From contig PNJQ01000031.1 of assembly GCA_013821985.1 (NCBI GenBank), forward strand, positions 1 to 40,505: a stretch of DNA of 40,505 nucleotides, written 5' to 3'. The translations under genes and the position numbers were made by a program. Origin of the DNA: Opitutus sp. (GTDB lineage Bacteria > Verrucomicrobiota > Verrucomicrobiia > Opitutales > Opitutaceae). The notes under the pieces are model-generated. The model was not told the DNA's origin and did no database searches. It saw only the letters and a list, made by a program, of their open reading frames with translations. Positions 1-7,939 of this stretch are shown piece after piece (within the stretch, counting starts at the first letter, position 1; each line of letters starts with the position of its first letter).

Positions 1-381
1 CGTGACGCCAGTCGGCTCGCGCGCGACGAGTCGGAACGTGAGCGCGGCGGTCGTGCCGTAGGCGCGGACTTTCACGTCCTCGGCGTCGTAGGTCGTCGGG
101 ACGGACGCGGCCGTGCCCTTCGGCGCGCTTTCCATTGCGCGGAGGATGTCGGCCTTGGTTTTCACCTCGGCCTGGCCGCTGGTGTAAACCAGATCGTCGG
201 CCCAGAAGCGGGCGTGCATCGCCGGATCATCCACGCGCGAGAGAAATTCGCGCAACAGGGCGGCGACCTCCACGGGCGTGTTTTCCGCCGTCGGTGTGTC
301 GGCCGCGCGACCGAAGGGCGCGGGAGCAACGAGGTAAACGACACCCGCCAGCAGCGCGGCGCGAACGAGCGAGGATTTCAT
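1..381 (-). CDS. SnoaL-like (NTF2-fold) secreted protein, partial
   Basis: The reading frame starts at the ATG at 381-379 and runs off the left edge, so only the first 127 residues are present. Residues 1-26 look like a Sec signal peptide (basic start, hydrophobic stretch, cleavage near FGRAA). The mature part begins with a helix (about 36-50), followed by FWADDLVYTS at 59-68 and a predicted curved beta sheet. This pattern is typical of the SnoaL/DUF4440 group of NTF2-fold proteins, which form small hydrophobic pockets as dimers and have very varied functions. The substrate cannot be told from sequence. The next gene on the same strand (BON protein) ends 66 bases upstream, so the two could be co-transcribed. 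Family call is by pattern only. Confidence 0.7.
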   Translation of the reverse strand, partial: MKSSLVRAALLAGVVYLVAPAPFGRAADTPTAENTPVEVAALLREFLSRVDDPAMHARFWADDLVYTSGQAEVKTKADILRAMESAPKGTAASVPTTYDAEDVKVRAYGTTAALTFRLVAREPTGVT

Positions 382-447
382 CGCGGCAACCTAGTGCGCC
401 GACCGGAGGCGGCAAGCTCCCGCGCGCCGCTGCGGGGCGCGGAAACG

Positions 448-1200
448 TTACCGCGCCGGGCTGAGCTGATTCGCGACGGAGCGCACGCCGCGGACGGCCT
501 GGGCGCGGCGAACGGCCTCGGCAATTTCGTCGGGCGAAGCGGCGGAACCCCGAAGCACGACGTTGCCGTCCTGGCTCGCAAGTCCGGCCGGGCCGAGCTT
601 GAGCGTGGAGAGACCGCCGAGTGCGCTGCGCACCATGGCGACGACCGAGGGATCGTCGATCGCGATCTCGGGATGCGGCGTCGCGGAAATCGTCATTTCG
701 TCGCGCACCTGCAGGTTGGTGGCGAGGGGGCGGGCGTGGGTGAGGGCGAAGTCGCGCTGCGCGTCGTCGCGCACGGTGCCGGAGAGGACGAGTTCTCCGG
801 CGCGAACGGCGAATTGCAGGCGGCTGCCGTTGAGTTCGCGATTCGTCAGCAACTGCGAGCGCACGCGGGCGACGAGCCAGCGATCGCTGGACCGGCGGTG
901 TGCGGAATCGACGAAGAGGCGGTTTTCCACCTCACCGACCCCGACGATCGCGGAAATCGCGTCCTCCACGAGCGAGCGTTCGCGCTCGTCGGCCACCTGG
1001 CCGCGCAATTCAACGCTGCCGCGCCGGACATAGACCTGCACCATGGAGCGGTCGGCAATGAGTTCGCGAAAGACGAAGGAATTCTGAATCGAGTCCTCGA
1101 TCGCGCGGTCTTCCAGGATGCCGGCGGAAAGGGCGGGGAGCGCGGCAATGAGCAGGCTGGTGAAAGAAGCGGCGCGGAGCAGGGAAGGGAGGAGTGACAT
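448..1200 (-). CDS. Secreted protein with three BON domains
   Basis: A 250-residue protein with a signal peptide (residues 1-25, ending near LPALSAG) and three consecutive BON repeats at about 34-97, 105-172 and 178-246. Each has the BON signature: a helix, then a strand such as VQVYVRRGSVELRG with a conserved glycine, then a second helix and a strand like VENRLFV. BON domains are found in OsmY and in secretin-associated proteins and are thought to bind phospholipid or the cell envelope. A periplasmic stress or envelope role is likely but inferred. The ATG at 1200 is the only start that gives an intact signal peptide. The region upstream (1201-1621) carries a cluster of short GTCAGG repeats. 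Confidence 0.85.
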   Translation of the reverse strand: MSLLPSLLRAASFTSLLIAALPALSAGILEDRAIEDSIQNSFVFRELIADRSMVQVYVRRGSVELRGQVADERERSLVEDAISAIVGVGEVENRLFVDSAHRRSSDRWLVARVRSQLLTNRELNGSRLQFAVRAGELVLSGTVRDDAQRDFALTHARPLATNLQVRDEMTISATPHPEIAIDDPSVVAMVRSALGGLSTLKLGPAGLASQDGNVVLRGSAASPDEIAEAVRRAQAVRGVRSVANQLSPAR

Positions 1201-1621
1201 CAGTGGATTGGCCCGGGTTTTCTAATTGGGACCCTTTGCCGGTGACCACGCTTATCGCCCGCGCGGCGAAAGCTCGCGCACGGCCGCAACGGCTTCCGGG
1301 ATTCTTCGTTTCCGGGCGGCGCGACGCGCGGCGAGATCATCCTTGCGCCCACGGAAAATGTGGCGGAGTAGTCTGGTGTTCGATGTCAGGTCAGATGCAC
1401 GGTCGAGATCGTGATTTGAGTCAGGCAACGAGAGTCAGGTTTCTGCGTCAGCGACTTCTACGAGTAGCAGGTCAGGCAACGTCAGGAAACAGACCGCCCG
1501 CGAGTTCGCGTCAGGAAGCGTTCGTGTCCGCCGTTCGCGGCGCGCGTCAGTCCCGGTCCGTGCGCACTCACTCCATCAACCCAGTGGCTCGAAAACCGCG
1601 GCTCGGCCGCACCCCACCACC
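1201..1621. repeat. Gene-free stretch with GTCAGG motif cluster
   Basis: No convincing gene lies here. GTCAGG occurs six times on the + strand, starting at 1385, 1420, 1434, 1471, 1481 and 1510. One-base variants start at 1390 (GTCAGA), 1447 (GTCAGC) and 1546 (GTCAGT). The 11-mer GTCAGGCAACG occurs twice (1420 and 1471). The cluster sits between the divergent starts of the BON gene (minus) and the small gene at 1622 (plus), where regulatory sites would be expected. Spacing is irregular, so this is not a CRISPR or a simple tandem repeat. Confidence 0.5.
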
Positions 1622-2062
1622 ATGAACTTCCAAAAACTCCTCCAACAACGCGACGCGCTGCTCCGGCAGGCGCGGTTGGCTAACGTCGCGTTCGCTTACC
1701 AGCGCCTCCGTGATTTTGCCGACCGGCTTGAGCGTGCGGGCATCGCCGGCGCGCTGAGCGTCCACCCCGCGAACCCGGAAGCCGACCGGTTCATGCCCAC
1801 GCTCGTGGCGCACGCGAGTCACCAATCCGTGATCGACGAGCATTTCCTCGATGAGGATGTCGCGGATCTGGCCGACATTCTCCGCTTCCTCAGCCAGGAG
1901 GACGACGCCGTAGAGTTCACGTTCGACGCCGGACAACTGGAGCACAACTTCCTGCCGTTGTTGCGCCGGGAACTGGAGCGCGCGGGCGTCACGTCTTTGG
2001 GCGTGGCGCCGCCGACGGAGGATTCTCGGCACGCGTCCGACTGGTCCGCGGGTGGAAGTTAA
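1622..2062 (+). CDS. Conserved-looking hypothetical protein, 146 aa
   Basis: I do not recognise this family. The protein is soluble, acidic in the middle and mostly helical: residues 1-45 form a long helix (LLQQRDALLRQARLANVAF), and FLDEDVADLADILRFLSQED is followed by a C-terminal helix containing LLRRELERAG. It has no signal peptide, membrane segment or recognisable catalytic motif. Third-position GC is very high, as in the neighbours, which supports real coding. It reads as a single-gene unit, divergent from the BON gene across the GTCAGG-rich gap. The start at 1622 follows CCACC and has no strong Shine-Dalgarno sequence. Confidence 0.65.
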   Translation: MNFQKLLQQRDALLRQARLANVAFAYQRLRDFADRLERAGIAGALSVHPANPEADRFMPTLVAHASHQSVIDEHFLDEDVADLADILRFLSQEDDAVEFTFDAGQLEHNFLPLLRRELERAGVTSLGVAPPTEDSRHASDWSAGGS

Positions 2063-2736
2063 GGCGGCGGCCGGGGGCGGTCAGGCGATGGCGGACCCGC
2101 CGCACCAGTGCGTGGAGGCGTTGACCGGCGCTGTTCCGCTCCAACGGGTTGCACCCGCTGCCCGGGCGTCCAACTAGTAGCGAGCCTCCTATCCCGGTGC
2201 TTTCGGCCGGCGCAGTCGCCAAAACGAGGCCCGTGACTAGGGTTCGCCGGATGAAGACCTCCCTTTCGCGCGCCGCCTCGACCATCCCCTCCACGCGAAC
2301 GCCGGTGCGCATCACTTCTGCGGGCAAGATGTTGCTGCGGCAAAAAGGATCCATCATGCGCGGCCTGCGGCCGCGTTCCGCGATTTTGCCCGGCAAGCTG
2401 CAGGACCGCGTCCCTGCGAACTCATGAGCGTCCGTTCGGAGTGCCATGCCCAGGCGGCGACACTCCTCACCGAAATTAAGGCCTCCGACGCGTTCCTGCC
2501 CCGTCGCGAACCTATCACGCTCTGGTTGCAAGCCCTGGCCAACCGCACCGCGGTGAGTGGCGCACAAGTCGGGCCGGGCGAGCTTGAGGATTTGGCGGCG
2601 CTCGAGAAATTTTTTCGCGGTCGCCAGCGGTTCCAGCGAACGTCGTAAGGACCACGGTCCGGCCCGTTCCGCGGAAACGCGCTTCCCCTGCGCCGACGGC
2701 TTCCCATGCTCCGGGCGTGCCGCCGCGCACTTTGCC
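2063..2736. other. 674-base gap with only weak coding signal
   Basis: No recognisable gene apart from the weak small ORF at 2424-2648. Both strands are open over long stretches, as expected at this GC content, and no family is recognisable. No hairpin terminator, repeat element or RNA gene was seen. Confidence 0.4.
2424..2648 (+). CDS. Possible small protein, 74 aa, unknown
   Basis: Starts ATGAGCGTC and ends at TAA 2646-2648. The peptide has plausible amphipathic helices (HAQAATLLTEIKASD and GELEDLAALEKFFRG), and its codon usage resembles nearby genes better than the other frames of the same DNA do. I recognise no family. It lies 88 bases upstream of the PLP enzyme at 2737 on the same strand and could be its leader gene. 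It could equally be a chance open frame or the end of a decayed gene. Confidence 0.35.
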   Translation: MSVRSECHAQAATLLTEIKASDAFLPRREPITLWLQALANRTAVSGAQVGPGELEDLAALEKFFRGRQRFQRTS

Positions 2737-3663
2737 ATGAATATTCTCGATGCCATCGGCCACACCGCGCTCGTTCCGTTGCGCCGCGTCGTGCCGGCGG
2801 GCGCGGCGGAGATTTTCGTCAAACTCGAATGGGAAAACCCCACCGGCAGCATGAAGGACCGGATGGCGCGCGCCGTGATCGAGCGGGCCGAAGCGGATGG
2901 ACGCCTGCGCCCGGGCGGCACCGTGGTCGAATACACGGGCGGCAGCACGGGCACGTCGCTCGCGCTCGTCTGCGCCGCGAAGGGTTATCGCATCCGGATC
3001 GTGACGTCCGAGGCGTTCAGTCAGGAAAAACGCGACCACATGGCGGCGCTCGGCGCGGAATTGACCCTAGTGCCGAGCGAAGGAGGCCGCACGACGAAGA
3101 AGCTCATCCTCGACATGATCGAGCGCGCGCGCGAGTTGAGCCGCGAGCCAAACACTTTTTGGACCGACCAGCTCAATAACGCCGACACGATCACCGGCTA
3201 CTACGCCCTTGCGGAGGAAATTTGGACGCAAATGGACGGACGGGTGGATGCGTTTGTTCACTCGGTCGGCACCGGCGCCTCATCGCGCGGCGTGGCCACT
3301 GTGCTGAAACAGCGCAACGCGCGGGTGCGCACCGCGGTGGTCGAGCCGGCGGAATCGGCGGTCCTGAGCGGCGGCCAACCCGGTCCGCACAAGATCGAAG
3401 GCGTCGGGATCGGCTACCTTCCGCCGTTGTGGGAACCATCGGTCATCGACGAAATCATTCCGGTTTCCACGGACGATGCCAAAGCGATGGCGCGCCGTCT
3501 CGCCCGCGACGAAGGACTTTTCGCCGGCACCTCCTCCGGCGCCAATGTCGTGGCTGCGATCCGGTTGGCGCAGCGTCTTGGTCCGGGCGCGCGCGTCGTG
3601 ACGCTGTTGTGCGACTCCGGCTTGAAATACCTCAGCACCGACGTTTACCGCGCAGCGCCGTGA
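2737..3663 (+). CDS. Cysteine synthase / cystathionine beta-synthase family PLP enzyme
   Basis: A 308-residue fold-type II PLP enzyme, normal length for O-acetylserine sulfhydrylases. Lys40 in NPTGSMKDR is the expected Schiff-base lysine. GGSTGTS (68-74) is the substrate-carboxylate loop, SVGTGASSRG matches the phosphate-binding loop, and DSGLKYLST near the C-terminus is a family signature. The enzyme should replace the beta substituent of an activated serine, giving cysteine from O-acetylserine and sulfide, or a related reaction. The sequence alone does not separate CysK, CysM and pathway-specific paralogues, and no sulfur-assimilation genes flank it. The ATG at 2737 fits the family N-terminus (MNILDAIGHTALVPL); the frame is open further upstream but without homology. 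Confidence 0.93.
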   Translation: MNILDAIGHTALVPLRRVVPAGAAEIFVKLEWENPTGSMKDRMARAVIERAEADGRLRPGGTVVEYTGGSTGTSLALVCAAKGYRIRIVTSEAFSQEKRDHMAALGAELTLVPSEGGRTTKKLILDMIERARELSREPNTFWTDQLNNADTITGYYALAEEIWTQMDGRVDAFVHSVGTGASSRGVATVLKQRNARVRTAVVEPAESAVLSGGQPGPHKIEGVGIGYLPPLWEPSVIDEIIPVSTDDAKAMARRLARDEGLFAGTSSGANVVAAIRLAQRLGPGARVVTLLCDSGLKYLSTDVYRAAP

Positions 3664-3783
3664 GAGAGCGGTGGGGCGCGAGTATCCCCGCTTCGGCGCG
3701 CCACCACGCCGAAATGAAATTCGCGGCGCGGCGCGGCGCGCGTCGATCGGATCAAATTCGCCGTGCGCGAGCAGCGGTCACGT

Positions 3784-4116
3784 TTAAGGCCGACGCATTG
3801 GCCGGCGGGTGAGCGCGGTCCGGCAAAGCGCGGTGCCGCGCGAGAAGTCCCGGCAGGTTTGTGGACGGCGGTCGTAGATCGTGCACAGCCTCGTCGTCGG
3901 ATCGAGGGCAACGCACGCGCCGTCGCCGCGCTGGTCCATGCAACGGGCACCGGCGTGCTCGACCACGAATTCCTCCGGCACGTCATCGCCAGCGCGCAGT
4001 TCCACCACGAGATGACAGCAGCTGCCGCAGCCGGCGCATGCCGGGACACCGTCGAAGTTCGTGGCGGGCTCGGCCGACGGTGCGACGCGAGCCGGCGCGG
4101 CGTCCGGCGGTGTCAC
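3784..4116 (-). CDS. YkgJ-type zinc/iron-chelating cysteine-cluster protein
   Basis: A 110-residue protein with the hallmark cysteine cluster: CAGCGSCCHL near residue 28, then further cysteines in ARCMDQ, GACVAL, LCTIYDRRPQTCRDF and ALCRTA. The YkgJ/UPF0153 family is thought to bind zinc or an iron-sulfur cluster, but no enzymatic role is established. The start is a GTG at 4116-4114 that overlaps the stop of engB (4115-4113) in a GTGA arrangement, so translation is probably coupled to engB. No other start fits between the engB stop and the first conserved cysteine. A second, longer YkgJ protein is encoded at 24619-25341. Confidence 0.85.
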   Translation of the reverse strand: MTPPDAAPARVAPSAEPATNFDGVPACAGCGSCCHLVVELRAGDDVPEEFVVEHAGARCMDQRGDGACVALDPTTRLCTIYDRRPQTCRDFSRGTALCRTALTRRPMRRP

Positions 4117-4703
4117 GCGAGTTGAGCCGCGAGGTGCGCGAGCAGGTCCTGCCGGCCGTGCTTGGTCTTCGACGACGTGATGAACACCGCCGGCTCGGGC
4201 AGGATGTCCTGCAACGCGGCGCGACGGAAACGGTCGAGCGAGGTCGCCGTGGCGTCCTTCGATTGTTTGTCGGATTTCGTGAACACGATCGAGAAGGGAA
4301 CACTTTCGCCGTGCAGCCAGGCGAGGAAGTCGAGGTCGATGCCTTGCGGGGTCAGGCGTGAGTCGATCAGGACGTAAGTGTGGCGCAGGGTTTCGCGCTG
4401 CGTGAGATACGCCGCGGTCGCCTCGTTGAACTCCGCGCGCTCCTGCTTCGACACGTGGGCGTAGCCGTAGCCGGGCAGATCGGTCAGCCGCCACTGGTTG
4501 TTGAAGAGAAAGAAATTCAGCAGCCGCGTCTTGCCGGGCAGGTCGGACACCTTGGCGAGGTCGCGCTTTTCCGCGAGCAGGTTGATGAGGGAGGATTTGC
4601 CGACATTGGAGCGGCCGATGAACGCGAACTCCGGCAACGGCAGGCGCGGGCACGCGCGCAGATTGGGCGCGCTGAGTTCGAAGGTGGCCGATTTGATTTT
4701 CAT
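4113..4703 (-). CDS. engB: Ribosome biogenesis GTPase EngB/YsxC
   Basis: A 196-residue TRAFAC GTPase of the normal size for EngB (YihA/YsxC), which assists late assembly of the 50S ribosomal subunit. Visible motifs are G1 GRSNVGKSS (30-38), the switch region with LPGKTR (55-60), G3 DLPG (75-78), G4 TKSD (142-145) and a G5-like SSKT. The family-typical N-terminus MKIKSATFELSA supports the ATG at 4703; the open frame upstream shows no homology. It overlaps the downstream YkgJ gene by four bases, implying a two-gene operon. The DUF2442 gene ends 95 bases upstream on the same strand. Confidence 0.97.
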   Translation of the reverse strand: MKIKSATFELSAPNLRACPRLPLPEFAFIGRSNVGKSSLINLLAEKRDLAKVSDLPGKTRLLNFFLFNNQWRLTDLPGYGYAHVSKQERAEFNEATAAYLTQRETLRHTYVLIDSRLTPQGIDLDFLAWLHGESVPFSIVFTKSDKQSKDATATSLDRFRRAALQDILPEPAVFITSSKTKHGRQDLLAHLAAQLA

Positions 4704-4798
4704 GCAGGTCCGGGGACTAGGGAGCGAGTCCGGCGGCAAGGCCACACTTTCCGGCGACCCGGCGCAGGAAACCGCGCAAACTCCGGCGCGACGACGCG

Positions 4799-5092
4799 TC
4801 AGCCGACGGGATTCGCCGGTGCGGGAAGCGAGCGCGGCGTGTGGACGAAGCGGTTGGTGGCCGCATCCTCGATGAGGATTTGCTCGTCGATCGTCGCCCA
4901 CTCGATGGCAGTGGCGGCGGCGTTGAGGGAGAGTTTTTCCAAATCCGCCTGCGAGGCGCGGTCGAGATTCGGATACTTGCTCGCCGGAAAACTGAAGGTG
5001 CGGCTCGCATCGGCCTCGACGTAGATGCGACGGCCTTGGATCCAGCAACGTTTGGCGGTGCGCAACGGACGGGAGAGGGTGGCGGACTTCAT
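4799..5092 (-). CDS. DUF2442-like protein
   Basis: A 97-residue protein with the pattern of DUF2442 proteins: a short beta-rich N-terminus (RRIYVEADASRTFSFPAS), the helix YPNLDRASQADLEKLSL, then the hallmark EWATIDEQILIEDA near the C-terminus. DUF2442 proteins are small, often seen near toxin-antitoxin or regulatory genes, and of unknown biochemical function. No toxin partner is adjacent here: DUF3300 lies upstream and engB downstream on the same strand. The start is the ATG at 5092. Confidence 0.7.
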   Translation of the reverse strand: MKSATLSRPLRTAKRCWIQGRRIYVEADASRTFSFPASKYPNLDRASQADLEKLSLNAAATAIEWATIDEQILIEDAATNRFVHTPRSLPAPANPVG

Positions 5093-5187
5093 CGGGACAC
5101 GATATCGCGCCCGCGCGGAATAGCGAAGTATTCCTCGTCGCGCGGGTGCGATGAGGTCGCTCGCGCACCACGGCACGACGCCGCAAA

Positions 5188-6639
5188 TCAGTTCAACTCG
5201 CGGCGCCCGTCCTCGCCTCGATCCCGATGGCGCGGCTGGTCGCGGCCTTCGCCGCGCGACTCGCGCGGTGTCGCATTGCCCGAGTTCGAGCGCGCGGGCG
5301 GGCTGTAACGCGGCGCGGGAGCCGGGTTGCGTTGTGGCGGTGCAATTTGCACGGACGCGGCGGACGGTGGCGGCTGGACGCGGGGCTGGTAATCTTCGCG
5401 GCGCGGACGGTTGTTCGCATCGGCGCGTGGCCGGTCGGGCCGGGCGCCGTCGAAACGCGGGCGCTCGTCGCGGTCCCGGTGCGGCGCCGGACGTTGATTC
5501 GTCCACGTCCGGTTGGAAGTCGGCGCGGCGGCGGGTGCGTGCGTGACGCTCTCTGGTGCGGTGACTGCAGGCGGAGCGCTGGCGACGACCGCGGGAGCGG
5601 TGGCGCGGGGCGGAAGATTTTCGCGCCGCGCGCGGCCTTGGTGATCAGGGCGCGGCGTGCGCCCCCGGTCTGCGGCGGCCTCCGGGCGACGCGGCGAGCG
5701 CTGCCAGTCGTCGCGGCGATCGCGGGAGGGCGTCGGAGAGACGACGGCGTTGTTCCACCCCGCCGTGGCCTGGCTCGAATTGGAGTTCCACCGGCGGTCG
5801 TCGGCGGAGCCGGCGCGGTGATGGTTGCCCGAGCGGCGGCGGTCGAAATCCGCGCGACGGTGATCGTAGTTGTGCCGGTCGTAGCGCGGCACCCACCGCG
5901 CTCCTGCGACCGACGACGCATGGCGGCGGCGCCAGTCGGGACGGTAATACCAACTCGGCGGACGCTGCACGATGCGCACGTGGCGGGAGCGCCAGTCGCA
6001 ATCGTAGCTCAGCCACGAGCCGATGCCGTAACCGATGCCAAACGTGAGGAACGAGCCGGCGTAATATCTCGGCCCCGACGTGTAATAGAGAATCTGCGGA
6101 TCGTAGCGCGGCACGTAGATGACCGTCGGCTGCGCGGGCACAATGTGAATCTGCTCGTCCTCGTAGATGACTTCCTGTTGCGGCGTATTGGTGAGCAAGC
6201 CGGAGTTGCGCGCGCGGGCGCGGATGGCTTGCACGGCGTCCATCACCGCGTCGGGCTGATCGAGGAAGCATTCACCGAGGCGACGCGTCCATTCGAGGTG
6301 GGTGTCGAGATAGGTGAGGACTTCACGGTAACGCGTGAGCGCTTTGACGGAATCGTCCCAAAGTTCGGCGGTCGCTGCGTCGGGGTGCCCGCCGCGGTCG
6401 AGAAAGCGAGCCGCGAGGACGATATCGGACGGGCGCGTCGCGGCGGGCAGGATGAGCGCGAGCAACGGGTCCGGGTAGAGCGCGATCGGAGCGACGAGCG
6501 TTTCGATATCGCTGTCGCTCAGTGCCACGCGGGCGAAGGCCCCGTCGGGTTGACCAATTTCGTCGAACGCTTCCGCACCGGCCCGCGCACCGGCAACCGA
6601 GAGAGCGACGCAAGCGAGGGCGGAGCGAAGGATTTTCAT
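5188..6639 (-). CDS. Secreted DUF3300 domain protein
   Basis: A 483-residue protein with a signal peptide (residues 1-22). The DUF3300 domain covers about 40-215, with its characteristic LVAPIALYPDPLLALILPA, then helices, then QPTVIYVPRYDPQILYY. From about residue 235 the chain is extremely rich in Arg, Pro, Asn and Asp, with repeated RRD/RPD and DRR runs and no predicted fold. The family occurs widely in Gram-negative envelopes; its function is unknown. The long disordered basic tail is common in the family and may bind polyanions. It is divergent from the coiled-coil gene at 6773 across a 133-base gap with an AT-rich core (about 6675-6710), probably a bidirectional promoter region. Confidence 0.9.
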   Translation of the reverse strand: MKILRSALACVALSVAGARAGAEAFDEIGQPDGAFARVALSDSDIETLVAPIALYPDPLLALILPAATRPSDIVLAARFLDRGGHPDAATAELWDDSVKALTRYREVLTYLDTHLEWTRRLGECFLDQPDAVMDAVQAIRARARNSGLLTNTPQQEVIYEDEQIHIVPAQPTVIYVPRYDPQILYYTSGPRYYAGSFLTFGIGYGIGSWLSYDCDWRSRHVRIVQRPPSWYYRPDWRRRHASSVAGARWVPRYDRHNYDHRRADFDRRRSGNHHRAGSADDRRWNSNSSQATAGWNNAVVSPTPSRDRRDDWQRSPRRPEAAADRGRTPRPDHQGRARRENLPPRATAPAVVASAPPAVTAPESVTHAPAAAPTSNRTWTNQRPAPHRDRDERPRFDGARPDRPRADANNRPRREDYQPRVQPPPSAASVQIAPPQRNPAPAPRYSPPARSNSGNATPRESRGEGRDQPRHRDRGEDGRRELN

Positions 6640-6772
6640 AGGAAGCCGGGGTTGTCCTTCAGACGCATCAGGCTACCCCGATATTTGATTTATTTCGAGA
6701 ATTCTTCCGGACGGATCCGCGCCGCCGCCGAACTCGGTCCTAAGAAACGCCGGAGCAAAGCGTGGGTGAAAG

Positions 6773-7939
6773 GTGCTTCCCGGTGGAAAATTCGTTGCCG
6801 CGCTTCGTTCGCGTCGTTTTCTCGGCCCGATGTTGTCCGTTTTCCCGTGTGCCGGTCCTGCGGATTTATCGCTTTGCAGCTCGCGGCGTGGCCGGATTCG
6901 GCGCGCGGGCATCGTTTGGCGGAGCGTGGTGAGTCTGATGCTGGCGGGACTCGTTGGAGGGGGCGTGCCGCTGGCGACGGCTAGCACTGGTGCTGGTTTT
7001 CCCGCCCAAATCGCGAAGGCGCGCAGCGCCTGGAACAAAACTTCGTCGGAGATTACCGGGTTGATCCGGAACTTGAGCTCGCGCGTGAACGAGCTCAACC
7101 GCATCGACCGTGACATCAAGGCGCGGGAGAACGGCATTCGATACATCGAAGCGGACCGCGAGTCCGACCTGGAGGAGATGTTGCGGGGGCGGTTTTGCAA
7201 CAAATGCGGGGACATCGCTTCGAAAATCGAACGCACCGGCAAGAGCTTCGAACAGCACCTCGCGGAGGTGCGCGGGGAACCGATTCCGGCGACGAAGGAG
7301 CAACTCGACGGGCTGCGGCAAAAATATGAAGCCAAGCTGGCCCCGCTCCGGAAGCAGCTCAGCGACGTCCGGGACGAAAAGCGGAAACGATTGTCCGAGC
7401 TCGAGCGCCTCCGGCACGAACTGCTGGTGAAGACGCCCGTGTATCACAACCAGATGCTCGACGAGCGCGATTTGCTGGCTGCGCAGTGGGCCGCGGAGAA
7501 ACAGTCCCTGCAGAATAAACTCCAGGAGCTGGGCGCCGAGGTCGAGACGGCGCGGAACAGCCCGGCCGGTCCGGCGCGCGACACCCGGTTCAATGCGTTG
7601 CGGGCGCAGCTCGACGCGAGCTCGGCCCGCGCCGCGGCGGCGGAGGCCCGCGCGCAACAAGCGGCGACGGCCTTCAATCAAACCGTGCGCGGCAACATGG
7701 ACGCGTTGCAGTCGCTCGCGGAAACGATCGAGAAGGGCCAGCCGCTGGTGGACGGCTGGGTCATTGGCCAGCGCCTCAGTGCGAAGAGCATCATCTTTCT
7801 CGTCAGCCCTCTTCACTACTCGCGCGGACCGGGCTTCGGCTCGGCGGTGGAAAATGCGCTCGGACCTTCGCCGGCGAAACCCAAGTCAACTCCGCCCGCC
7901 ACTCAGAAATCCGTCAAAGATCTCCTCAACGGCAAATGA
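6773..7939 (+). CDS. Secreted/anchored coiled-coil protein with CxxC pair
   Basis: A frame of 388 codons from 6773. The true start may lie further in: a hydrophobic stretch (SVVSLMLAGLVGGGVPLATA) at about residues 51-70 looks like a signal peptide, with GTG candidates near 6926. From about 85 to 315 the chain is heptad-rich coiled coil. Early in it is FCNKCGD, a CxxC pair that could bind metal or form a disulfide. The C-terminal part has a short hydrophobic segment (SAKSIIFLVSPLHY), then a Pro/Lys-rich tail. I do not recognise the family. The stop overlaps the next gene's start in ATGA, so the two are translationally coupled and probably act together in the envelope. Confidence 0.7.
   Translation: MLPGGKFVAALRSRRFLGPMLSVFPCAGPADLSLCSSRRGRIRRAGIVWRSVVSLMLAGLVGGGVPLATASTGAGFPAQIAKARSAWNKTSSEITGLIRNLSSRVNELNRIDRDIKARENGIRYIEADRESDLEEMLRGRFCNKCGDIASKIERTGKSFEQHLAEVRGEPIPATKEQLDGLRQKYEAKLAPLRKQLSDVRDEKRKRLSELERLRHELLVKTPVYHNQMLDERDLLAAQWAAEKQSLQNKLQELGAEVETARNSPAGPARDTRFNALRAQLDASSARAAAAEARAQQAATAFNQTVRGNMDALQSLAETIEKGQPLVDGWVIGQRLSAKSIIFLVSPLHYSRGPGFGSAVENALGPSPAKPKSTPPATQKSVKDLLNGK

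Noticed and set aside
214..1197. 327-codon plus-strand frame opposite the BON gene
   Set aside because: Antisense shadow; the minus strand has clear BON domains and a signal peptide.
1385..1552. CRISPR array or tandem repeat
   Set aside because: The repeated units are only 6-11 bases with irregular spacing and no spacers of constant size.
2149..2427. 92-codon plus-strand frame that overlaps the small gene at 2424
   Set aside because: No protein-like features, and the opposite strand is open as well; not supported.
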